Below the pieces are notes generated by a model. The model was not told where the DNA came from. It saw only the letters and a list, made by a program, of their open reading frames with translations, and made no database searches. This document shows, in pieces, positions 1-8,000 of a DNA stretch of 9,503 nucleotides. The DNA comes from Bacteroidales bacterium (GTDB lineage Bacteria; Bacteroidota; Bacteroidia; Bacteroidales; UBA10428), in the NCBI GenBank assembly GCA_016935595.1, contig JAFGQQ010000492.1, positions 1 through 9,503 on the forward strand. The letters are read 5' to 3'. Position 1 is the first letter of the stretch. Each line of letters starts with the position of its first letter. The translations under genes were made by a program, and so were the position numbers.

Positions 1-138
1 AACCATCTTATCGAGGTTGGCGAATCGTTAAAAATATTTATTTCCAGATTATATAATCAGGGATTATCAATTAATCAGGTTTCAGAACAAACAGGAGTAC
101 ATGTAGAAAATATAAAACAAATTCTGAAAAACAGTTAA
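1..138 (+). CDS. C-terminal fragment of a protein ending in a helix-turn-helix-like segment (5' end outside window)
   Basis: Frame 1 is open from the window edge to a TAA at 136-138 and gives the last 45 residues of a protein. The tail reads as helix-turn-helix: a helix (about residues 8-19 of the fragment), then GLSINQVSEQTGV, then a second amphipathic helix ending ENIKQILKNS. The pattern 'QGLSxxxVSxxTGVxxExIxxIL' is typical of small DNA-binding HTH tails, and also of the C-terminal tail of Rpn/PD-(D/E)XK-type nuclease proteins. The fragment is too short to choose between these. The next gene starts 34 bp downstream and has its own promoter-like box, so this is probably a separate transcription unit. 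The reading frame is firm; the function is not known. Confidence 0.6.
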   Translation, partial: NHLIEVGESLKIFISRLYNQGLSINQVSEQTGVHVENIKQILKNS

Positions 139-145
139 TTAATAC

Positions 146-153
146 TAATTTTG
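146..153 (+). promoter_or_regulatory. Putative Bacteroidota -7 box (TAATTTTG) for the thioredoxin-fold gene
   Basis: TAATTTTG matches the Bacteroidota sigma-ABfr -7 consensus TAnnTTTG exactly and lies about 20 nt before the ATG at 173. That would leave a leader of roughly 10-15 nt. I see no convincing -33 TTG element at the usual spacing, and the AT-rich context makes chance matches likely. Confidence 0.4.
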
Positions 154-172
154 TAATAAAATTTAAAAATTA

Positions 173-697
173 ATGAAATTATTTCTATCGGGCGTTATAT
201 TGGTAAGTGTGTTTTTCATAGCACATTCACAGGAAAAGGTAAAATGGTATACAATTGAAGAAGCCCAGAAATTAAATACTGCATCGCCTAAGAAATTTAT
301 TATTGATGTTTATACCGACTGGTGTGGATGGTGTGTAAGAATGGATCAAACCACTTTTGGAAACCCGATTATTGCCAAATACCTGAATGAAAGATATTAC
401 CCGGTAAAATTCAATGCCGAGATGAAAGAACCCATAATATTTGCAGGAAAAGAATATACAAACCAGGGTGGCAACCGCCAGCCGCACGATTTAGCCCAGG
501 CGCTCCTTATGGGTAAAATGTCGTATCCTTCGATTTCATATTTAAATGAAGAGCTACAATTACTCAGTACTGTCCCCGGCTATTATACAGCTGAACAAAT
601 TGAACCTATTTTAATCTATTTTGCCGAAGATTATTATAAAACCGTAGCATGGCAGCAATTCAGGGAAAGCTTTAAGACAAAGTTATTTATTCAGTAA
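173..697 (+). CDS. Exported thioredoxin-fold protein with CGWC active site
   Basis: This 174-residue protein has an N-terminal signal peptide: MK, a hydrophobic core, then AHSQ near residue 20. There is no lipobox cysteine, so it is probably a soluble periplasmic protein. The thioredoxin-like domain follows. FIIDVYTDWCGWC (residues 42-54) supplies the beta strand and the CxxC pair C51/C54, and MSYPS places the expected cis-proline at P119. The region between (about 75-105) is longer than in classical thioredoxin, as in the Thioredoxin_7/DUF255-like families common in Bacteroidota. The expected role is thiol-disulfide exchange on exported proteins, but no substrate can be deduced. The ATG at 173 is chosen because it begins the signal peptide and follows a -7-like box. 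The last 11 bp overlap the end of the convergent NAD(P)HX repair gene. Confidence 0.85.
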   Translation: MKLFLSGVILVSVFFIAHSQEKVKWYTIEEAQKLNTASPKKFIIDVYTDWCGWCVRMDQTTFGNPIIAKYLNERYYPVKFNAEMKEPIIFAGKEYTNQGGNRQPHDLAQALLMGKMSYPSISYLNEELQLLSTVPGYYTAEQIEPILIYFAEDYYKTVAWQQFRESFKTKLFIQ

Positions 698-2207
698 AGC
701 CTTTAATTTTTAAAAAGGCTTCAGGCAAAAATTCTATTATATCACCGGCTATCAGGCTTTCTTTCCCAATTTTAAAGGCAGCAATATCACCTGCTAAACC
801 ATGCAAATATACTCCAATTATGGCTGCAAATTTTGGATTATAATCCTGTGCCAGTAACGATAATATAATACCTGTTAAAACATCTCCGCTGCCACCTGTC
901 GCCATTCCGGGATTTCCGGTTGAATTGAAATAACAAGTTCCGTCGGGACAGGCAATAACTGTGTGGGCCCTTTTTAAGATTACAAAAACATTGTATTCTT
1001 TTGAAAAATTTAGCAATAAATTAAGTTGTGAATAATTATCGGATGATTTGCCTGCTAAGCGTTCAAATTCTTTTGGATGAGGAGTTAATATTGAGTTTTC
1101 AGGAAGCAGGATTAATAATTCTTTATTTTCGGCTAAAATATTTAAACCATCAGCATCAACAACCAAAGGAGATTTTGTTTTGCCCAGTAAACCTGAAAAT
1201 GCTTTTTGGGTAGGCTTTTCAAGGCCAATGCCAGGTCCAACGCCAACTGCTGAATAAATTGCCGTTTCAGGGCAATCAGTAAAATAACTGTCTGAAATAT
1301 CGATGCTTGCCATTGCTTCAGGCACTGCTGTCTGAATGATATTATAACCTGATTTAGGAATATGCGCTGTTAATAATCCAACACCAGTTCTTAAACATGC
1401 TTTTGAAGCAAGAACTGCAGCCCCCATTTTTCCATAACTCCCAGAAATTAAAAGTGCATGGCCATAATTGCCTTTATGCGAAAATTTGCTTCTATGTTTT
1501 AAATTTCTTGCAATATCATCTTCTTGAAAATAAAAACGGTGTGAAGGTATTTTAGCAATTATTTCGTTATGTAATCCAATGGGCAAGATTTCCCATTTAC
1601 CAATATAAATATCATTTTCCGGAAATAAAAAAGATAATTTAGGAAACTGAAAAGACAAGGTATACTCAGCTTTTATTATCGAATTTTTGTCGTTTTTGCA
1701 ATTATCTTCCCCAAATAACCCTGAAGGGATATCAATAGAAATAACACAGTTTGTTTTGGTGTTTAAATACTTAACCAAAGAAGAAACCATTCCGGACAAG
1801 GGCCTGTCGAGCCCGGAACCAAAAAGCCCGTCAATAATAATCTCATCATCATATATTACAGGAAAATCCTTCTCTGTTTCAATACATTTAATAAATGCAA
1901 GATTTTGCTCCTGTAACCTGGTATAATTAATTTTTGCATCATTCGATAATTCTTTTAATTTTAATATAAAAACCTCAACTTTATAATTATTAACTGCAAG
2001 CATGCGGGCAAGAGCAAGAACATCACCACCATTGTTGCCGGGCCCTGCAAAAATCTTAAAGCAATATGATGTTTTAAACTTATTGCTTATCCATTCGAAA
2101 AGCCTAAGTGCAGCTCTCTCCATTAAATCGATTGAAGGAATTGGTTCGTTTTTAATTGTATATGCATCAATTTCCCTAACCTGGGCCGATGAAAATATTT
2201 TTATCAT
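687..2207 (-). CDS. nnr: Bifunctional NAD(P)H-hydrate epimerase / ADP-dependent NAD(P)H-hydrate dehydratase
   Basis: This cytosolic repair enzyme converts damaged, hydrated NAD(P)H (NADHX/NADPHX) back to NAD(P)H. The 506-residue length fits the fused YjeF-type protein. The N-terminal epimerase (YjeF_N) domain, about residues 1-215, shows GPGNNGGD (55-62), DGLFGSG (126-132) and SIDIPSG (157-163, with the likely catalytic D159). The C-terminal ribokinase-like dehydratase, about 240-500, shows KGNYGHALLISGS (245-257), VGPGIG (333-338), DADGLN (351-356), TPHPKEFERL (385-394) and the nucleotide-site motif NPGMATGGSGDVL (442-454), whose D452 is the probable catalytic base. All key motifs are intact. 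The ATG at 2205-2207 gives the usual short N-terminal lead (SAQVREID). The gene is divergent from the peptide transporter and convergent with the thioredoxin-fold gene, so it appears to be monocistronic. Confidence 0.97.
   Translation of the reverse strand: MIKIFSSAQVREIDAYTIKNEPIPSIDLMERAALRLFEWISNKFKTSYCFKIFAGPGNNGGDVLALARMLAVNNYKVEVFILKLKELSNDAKINYTRLQEQNLAFIKCIETEKDFPVIYDDEIIIDGLFGSGLDRPLSGMVSSLVKYLNTKTNCVISIDIPSGLFGEDNCKNDKNSIIKAEYTLSFQFPKLSFLFPENDIYIGKWEILPIGLHNEIIAKIPSHRFYFQEDDIARNLKHRSKFSHKGNYGHALLISGSYGKMGAAVLASKACLRTGVGLLTAHIPKSGYNIIQTAVPEAMASIDISDSYFTDCPETAIYSAVGVGPGIGLEKPTQKAFSGLLGKTKSPLVVDADGLNILAENKELLILLPENSILTPHPKEFERLAGKSSDNYSQLNLLLNFSKEYNVFVILKRAHTVIACPDGTCYFNSTGNPGMATGGSGDVLTGIILSLLAQDYNPKFAAIIGVYLHGLAGDIAAFKIGKESLIAGDIIEFLPEAFLKIKGFTE
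697..721. terminator. Inverted repeat at the convergent gene ends, possible weak terminator
   Basis: AAGCCTTT (697-704) and AAAGGCTT (714-721) form a perfect 8-bp stem with a 9-nt A/T loop. The repeat begins at the stop codon of the + strand gene and lies inside the last codons of the - strand gene. Neither strand has a clear T-tract directly after the stem, so intrinsic termination is doubtful. It could act as an mRNA 3'-end stabilising hairpin. Confidence 0.3.
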
Positions 2208-2224
2208 TATAAATTCAATTTACA

Positions 2225-2232
2225 CAAATATA
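2225..2232 (-). promoter_or_regulatory. Putative -7 box (TATATTTG on the minus strand) for nnr
   Basis: Read on the minus strand, 2232-2225 is TATATTTG, an exact TAnnTTTG match about 17 nt before the nnr start codon. This would give a very short leader. No clear -33 TTG is seen upstream of it. Confidence 0.4.
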
Positions 2233-2317
2233 ACCATAAAAATAGGGAAATTAACGGATTCTGAAATAAACCAAAAATAAGAAAGTTAAAACATGTAAAA
2301 TACTAACCAAAGATTTT

Positions 2318-2325
2318 TATATTTG
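2318..2325 (+). promoter_or_regulatory. Putative -7 box (TATATTTG) for the peptide transporter operon
   Basis: TATATTTG matches the Bacteroidota -7 consensus TAnnTTTG and lies about 25 nt before the ATG at 2351. It is the same octamer seen on the opposite strand for nnr, and the two boxes face away from each other in the 143-bp intergenic region. No convincing -33 element was found. The rest of 2208-2350 is A/T-rich without an obvious operator. Confidence 0.45.
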
Positions 2326-2350
2326 TCAATAATCATTAAATAATACAATT

Positions 2351-4012
2351 ATGGCAAAAGCAAACAAACACCCAAAAGGCTTAATGGTACTGTTTTTTAC
2401 CGAAATGTGGGAAAGATTTGGTTTTTATTTAATACTTGGCATTTTTCTTTTGTATATGATTGCAGGCAAAGAAGCTGCTTTTCCCGGCATGGGGTTTTCA
2501 AGACTAAAAGCTACTGATATATATGGTACTTATTTAGCATTAGTATATTTAACCCCATTTATTGGTGGTTTGTTAGCCGACAGGTACTTAGGTTACCGTT
2601 TATCCATTACAATTGGAGGTTTATTATTTTCGGCCGGATACTTTTTACTTGCCATACCCAATGAAACTGCCTTTTATCTTGCACTTTTATTAATTATTCT
2701 TGGCAATGGCCTTTTTAAACCAAATATATCTGCATTAGTAGGCAAAATATACGATTCAGACCCAAAGTATAAAGAGATGAAAGATAATGGCTATAACATT
2801 TTCTATATGGGGATAAATATAGGTGCATTTGTTTGCAATTTTATTGCAGCTATTTTACGTAACTATTACGGATGGGGATGGGCATTTGCAGCAGCCGGGT
2901 TCGGTATGTTAATTGGTGTAGCCTGGTTCTGGTTCGGACAAACTTATGCTTCGGATATTAAAGCCGTTGATAAAGTGTCCCCTCCTTCTGAAAAGGACAT
3001 GCCTATGAAGCGAATTTTAGGCAGTTTGTTTTTACCGGCCTCTGTTGCAGCATTTTTAGGTTGGATAATACCCGGAAATATTTTTGGCGCTGATTCAACT
3101 GACGCCTTTCTCTTCTTTAGTTTATTTGTTGTTATTTTTTACCTGAATGTTTTACGAAAAGCCGATAAACACGAAAAAGAACCAATTAAAGCACTGCTAA
3201 CAGTATTCGCAACTGTTATTGTTTTTTGGGCAATCTTTCATCAGAATGGTGCGGCACTTACCGTTTGGGCCGAAAACTATACCAATCGTAAAGTTCCCGA
3301 GCTAATTGAAAAGCCTGTTAATTACCTGAGGCTTAACCAGGAAGTCACTACCGAACTTCGCGAAGTCCCCAAACTTGATTTACACGGAGTTGAAATAAAA
3401 GACGAAAAAGGATATGTTATAACCGAACTTGGCCCTCACCCATATTTTAATAACATTCCACAAGAAAAATGGCCTGAAGGTGGAAAGCTTAATCTTATTT
3501 CTACCGAGTTGTTTCAGTCGATAAACCCCGGATTTATTGTGATTTTCACCCCACTGGTTGTCGGGTTCTTTACCTTTTTAAACCGCCGTAGGAAAAGGCC
3601 TGTTTCCACACCTGCAAAAATTGGCTGGGGAATGGTAATAACAGCTCTATCGGCAGTTGTTATGATTATTGCTGTACTTGTATCTAAAAATGGAGCTGTA
3701 AAAGCATCTTCAATGTGGTTGTTTGGAACTTATGCCGTAATTACAATCGGTGAATTATGCCTAAGCCCAATGGGGCTTTCTTTAGTTTCAAAACTCAGCC
3801 CGCCCCGAATTACAGCCTTAATGATGGGCGGTTGGTTTTTATCCACTTCAATTGGAAATAAACTCTCAGGAGTTCTTTCAGGTATGTGGGATATGTACAG
3901 TAATAAAGCCTTCTTTTTCTTAACCAATTCTTTATTGGCTATGGTTTCGGTGATTATAATATTTGCGCTACTGCCATGGTTAAGGAGAGTAGTTGAAGAT
4001 AATACAAAATAA
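2351..4012 (+). CDS. POT/PTR2-family peptide:proton symporter
   Basis: This inner-membrane transporter of the major facilitator superfamily should take up di- and tripeptides with protons. The 553-residue sequence opens with FFTEMWERFGFY (15-26), the POT signature ExxERFx[YF]Y (E18, E21, R22, F23). The PTR2 motif GNGLFKPNISALVG (118-131) carries the conserved K123, FYMGINIGAF follows at 151-160, and the TM7 motif FWAIFHQNG is at 292-300. GELCLSPMGLS (467-477) supplies the conserved C-half glutamate E468. About 12-14 membrane segments can be read. Between TM7 and TM8, about residues 310-388 are hydrophilic, notably longer than in short bacterial POTs, and probably form a periplasmic loop. It is the first gene of the + strand run and is followed after 39 bp by the AstE/AspA-like gene. 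The exact substrate cannot be read from sequence. Confidence 0.95.
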   Translation: MAKANKHPKGLMVLFFTEMWERFGFYLILGIFLLYMIAGKEAAFPGMGFSRLKATDIYGTYLALVYLTPFIGGLLADRYLGYRLSITIGGLLFSAGYFLLAIPNETAFYLALLLIILGNGLFKPNISALVGKIYDSDPKYKEMKDNGYNIFYMGINIGAFVCNFIAAILRNYYGWGWAFAAAGFGMLIGVAWFWFGQTYASDIKAVDKVSPPSEKDMPMKRILGSLFLPASVAAFLGWIIPGNIFGADSTDAFLFFSLFVVIFYLNVLRKADKHEKEPIKALLTVFATVIVFWAIFHQNGAALTVWAENYTNRKVPELIEKPVNYLRLNQEVTTELREVPKLDLHGVEIKDEKGYVITELGPHPYFNNIPQEKWPEGGKLNLISTELFQSINPGFIVIFTPLVVGFFTFLNRRRKRPVSTPAKIGWGMVITALSAVVMIIAVLVSKNGAVKASSMWLFGTYAVITIGELCLSPMGLSLVSKLSPPRITALMMGGWFLSTSIGNKLSGVLSGMWDMYSNKAFFFLTNSLLAMVSVIIIFALLPWLRRVVEDNTK

Positions 4013-4051
4013 TATTAACATTTAGATTTATAGGGTATAATATGAAATAAT

Positions 4052-4999
4052 ATGCCCAACATAAAACAACAATATTCGTTTATTAAAATCCTTACTGGTT
4101 CTGACCTTTCGAAACGCAGAATACCTTTTATGTCGATTAAAAGCGATAATAATGGCCCGGTTATTTGGTTAACAGGTTGTATGCACGGTGATGAAATTGG
4201 AGGGACAGTTATTATTCATGAACTATTTAAGAAGTTAAAAAAGACCCTTCTAAAAGGAAGTGTTTTAGCTTTTCCTTTGATGAACCCTTTTGGTTTTGAA
4301 ACTGTATCACGAAATATTGCAATCTCAAAAGAAGACCTGAACCGGTCTTTTCCCGGTGACGAAAAGGGTTCCATAGGAGAAAGAATTGCTTCAAAAATTT
4401 TTCAATACATTTTAAATTCCAGCCCTTCACTAGTCATCGACCTGCATAACGACTGGAATAAATCCATCCCCTATGTTTTAAACGATTCATTAAATAATAC
4501 TGAAACAGACCAATTCATTATTGATTATTCAAAGATGACCGGTTTGCTTCAAATTGAAGATACCGATAATATTCAATCTTCGTTAACTTATAACCTGAAC
4601 AAAAACAAAATTCCGGCTATTGTTCTCGAATTGGGGGAGTCGTTTATTATAAATGAAAAAAATATCACCATAGGTATAAATGCAATCTGGAATATCTTAA
4701 TGAAACTGGAGATGGTTACACATAATACTGACTATTACCAGTATCCATTACCACCATACTTAATGGGCAATACCCTCAGATATTCGAGTTTACCATTAAG
4801 TTCAACAAGCGGAATAGTAAGGTTTATAAAAAAACCAGGCGAAACAGTTAAAAAAGGACAAAAAATTGCAAGAATTTATAATGCTTTTGGTAAACATACA
4901 GAAACTTTATGTGCATTAACTGATGGAATTGTCATAGGCCATGCTGATAATTCGCTTGCATTTCCCGGTTCGCCGGTAATGGCTTTTGGTATTTTTTAA
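4052..4999 (+). CDS. Succinylglutamate desuccinylase/aspartoacylase-family zinc deacylase (AstE/AspA-like, M14 fold)
   Basis: This is a 315-residue metal-dependent deacylase of the carboxypeptidase A (M14) fold. Visible zinc ligands are H45 and E48 in GCMHGDE (42-48) and H132 in VIDLHND (128-134). NPFGFE (78-83) and DLNRSFPGD (95-103) match the substrate-binding Asn/Arg region, and VLELGE (191-196) carries the probable catalytic glutamate E193. The C-terminal part, about 240-315, with GIVRFIKKPGETVKKGQ, resembles the beta-barrel/barrel-sandwich-like tail of AstE/AspA-type proteins. No signal peptide is seen, so it is cytosolic. The family hydrolyses N-acyl amino acids such as N-succinylglutamate or N-acetylaspartate, but no arginine succinyltransferase genes are nearby, so the true substrate is open. 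Its position 39 bp after a peptide transporter suggests breakdown of an imported acylated amino acid or peptide (inference). Confidence 0.88.
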   Translation: MPNIKQQYSFIKILTGSDLSKRRIPFMSIKSDNNGPVIWLTGCMHGDEIGGTVIIHELFKKLKKTLLKGSVLAFPLMNPFGFETVSRNIAISKEDLNRSFPGDEKGSIGERIASKIFQYILNSSPSLVIDLHNDWNKSIPYVLNDSLNNTETDQFIIDYSKMTGLLQIEDTDNIQSSLTYNLNKNKIPAIVLELGESFIINEKNITIGINAIWNILMKLEMVTHNTDYYQYPLPPYLMGNTLRYSSLPLSSTSGIVRFIKKPGETVKKGQKIARIYNAFGKHTETLCALTDGIVIGHADNSLAFPGSPVMAFGIF

Positions 5000-5032
5000 T
5001 TATCTTGCTTTTATTATTTTAATTCACATTTA

Positions 5033-8000
5033 ATGGAATTCAGGTCAATCGAAATTCAAAAGGTTTATGAAACATTTGTTAGTGGGATACTCCCAGAATT
5101 AATTGAATTTTATAAAGATTCTGGAAATAAATACCTTTCTCTTATAAATGAAACTGAAGATTTGTATAGCAAATCATATAAATCTCTTGGTTTATCAAGC
5201 AACTTTTCTATCTCAATTGAAATTCAAAGACAATTAAAAGAGAAGTTATTAACGGTTTTAGACCAGTATGGTAAAGACACAAAACTAAATTCTTATAATA
5301 CTTTTTACAATAAATTTAAAGATGCTGTAAATAAAGAACTTGAAAAAATTCAACGGGTAATTCATGTTAGTGAAGAATTTAATGGTTATTCTATTAGTTT
5401 ATTGGGCAATCCCTTCATTAACCTTAAAAAGGCAGCAGCTAACTTTCGTCGATTAGCAATAATATACTCAAAGCGTTTTACAAATTTATTCAGAATACTA
5501 TTTCATAAAAATCCCACTAATGTGGTTGTTTATATAAACAGAAGAATATTATTCCGAAATATAGCCCGCCAGTTCATCTTTAATGATTTTTTAAAAAATT
5601 CAAATTTCATAGTACCTAAATTGTATGAAAAACAAAGCAGCGGGATATTAAAACTTTGGGAATTAGACCAGCTATTCGACGCTGAATTTCAAAAAAGCCT
5701 TCAATTTTTAAAAGAAGGAGAAAAAAAGGTACAAAAAAAAATAAATGAAGCAGATAAAATCTTTGCTGAAATAAAATCAGAACAGCAGTCTTTATTGAAA
5801 GAAATTGAAAATGAAATTAAAATTGCCGGAGAAAAAGCATTTACTCAATTTGATGATGTATTCGAAAAAATCGATACTCTGGAACTTCCAAACAAAACAT
5901 ATAGCAAGAAAAAAATTGATTCCAGGCAAAATAAAATTTCAGATGATTATATTCATACTATAACCAACTGGGACAATACATTTAAAGCTCTTTTCGATGA
6001 CTGGGCAGTTGATGCGGAAATCACACTCCTTTACTACTCTGTTTTTGATGAGTATAACTTGTTATGCCAAAATATTGAATCCTATATTAACAATGATATA
6101 CAGAAATTATTTCTTAAAATAAAAAATTTTTTGGCTAAAAGCCGGAAAGAAATTGAAATTGCTGGAACTTCAGAAAAAGAAGTGAAAAAGAATATAATTG
6201 AAGAACGAAAAAAAATATCAAGCCAACTTGTTGATAGTATATTAACCAGGACAATTGAAATGCTAACCGGTTGCTTTGCAAAAGACTTCTCAACCCTTCA
6301 GGAAAATATCTCAAAACTGGCCGGAAAAGTGTCGGATAACCGTGGATTTATACGAAATAAAAACTATGTAAAAGGAACCCGCGTTTCAGAAATAAAATAT
6401 ATTTCACCTAATGAATTGCTTAATTTTGAAGCTTTACCGGCACTAAAAGACAAAATTAAAAAGACTGAACAATGGTTAGATTTACAACTTGAAAAATCGA
6501 GGATTAACATTTTAGGATTGGGCACGGTTTCAGATTTTTCGCTCGAATCATCTCAAATAATGCTTGAAGAAAAAAGCGGGCCTTCAGAGAAAGCCATGGA
6601 AATAGCAATAGAAGGATTTAACAGGGCATTAGGCTTTCTTGAAAAAGCAGGATTAATTCTTGATGAAATCATTATTGCAATTAAAAAAGAACTTGGTGAG
6701 GCAATAAACAGTTTTAATGAAAATATATTAAGATTAAAAGATACAGAAAATATTTTTAACCTTCATCTAAAAATTGCCCATATTAAAGCCGTTGAGCGTA
6801 CAGAGAAATATAAAGAATTAGTAATAAAATCAATAAATAAGGCTATTCCTCTTACAAAAGAATATTTTAACAAAGTAAAAATTTTCATTTCATCGCGAAT
6901 AAAGGATTTAAAAAAGCGTATAGGCTTTACTATTGAAAGAAAGTTCGTTTCCTTTGAATTGTCGGAATTTATTAATCAAACAAATGAATCGCTTAAACAA
7001 TTGCCCTTTGTTTATCAAAGGTTATATCAGTTAAACCCTACCGATGAAGAGCGGTTTTTTGTAAACAGGGAAAAAGAACTGGAACTTTTAATAACAGCTT
7101 TAGAAAACTGGAAAAAAAACCGCTTTGTAACCATCGCAATTATTGGTGAAAAAGGAAGCGGAATTACTTCGTTAATAAATATTTTTCTAAAAAAGGCAAA
7201 TATTCAAATCCCGGTTATTAAACATACGTTGAATCATAAAATTTACTCTAAAGACTTATATTATAATTTTTTCGCAGACAAGTTAGGGGTTAAAAAAATT
7301 GAAACAAATGAACAAATAATTGATTTTATAAATCAATTCGATGAAACACGGGTGATAGTGATTGAGAATCTTCAACATCTGTTTTTAAAAGAGGTAAACG
7401 GTTTTGAATGTATGAATATGTTTTTCGAACTAATTGCCAACACTATGAAAAAAGTATTATGGATTGGAGCTTATACAACCCACTCCTGGAATTACCTCGA
7501 AAGAACTATTTATATTTCAAATTATTTTACCAATGAGATAATAGTAGAGCCTATGAGTCAGGAAACAATTGAAGAAATTATATTTAAACGTAACCGTTTA
7601 AGTGGTTACCATATTGTTTTTAATCCGTCTGAATACCATTTGTCCAACACTAAATACCAAAAAATGGGCGAAATTGTTAAACAAAAATTTCTGGAAAAAG
7701 ACTTTTTCTCCTCTCTCCTGAACATGTCATCAGGAAATATTTCCTTAGCCCAATTATACTGGCTAAAATCTACACGTTTTGCCAACAATGAAGAAATTCA
7801 TATGTCCCCGGTTAATATGTTTGACTTTTCTTTTATTAAAAACCTTTCAAGCGATGAACTTTTTACAATGCAGGTAATGATTATACACGATGGCCTTGAA
7901 TTAAACGATTATGCTAAATTAATGGGCAAATCTGTTACGGCTTCACGAAATATACTTACGCCTATGTTCGAAAAAGGCTTACTTATTAAACCCAATTTAA

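Noticed and set aside
1028..1213. Open frame of 61 codons on the + strand inside nnr
   Set aside because: It lies wholly within the strongly supported nnr coding region on the other strand, has no recognisable motif and no upstream promoter-like box.
2002..2280. 92-codon + strand frame spanning the nnr start and the divergent intergenic region
   Set aside because: Most of it is antisense to the conserved epimerase motif region (GPGNNGGD), and the remainder is low-complexity A/T sequence.
4031..4043. GGGTATAATATG resembling a TATAAT -10 box before the deacylase gene
   Set aside because: The organism appears to use TAnnTTTG boxes, no -35-like partner is present, and A/T-rich gaps yield such matches by chance.
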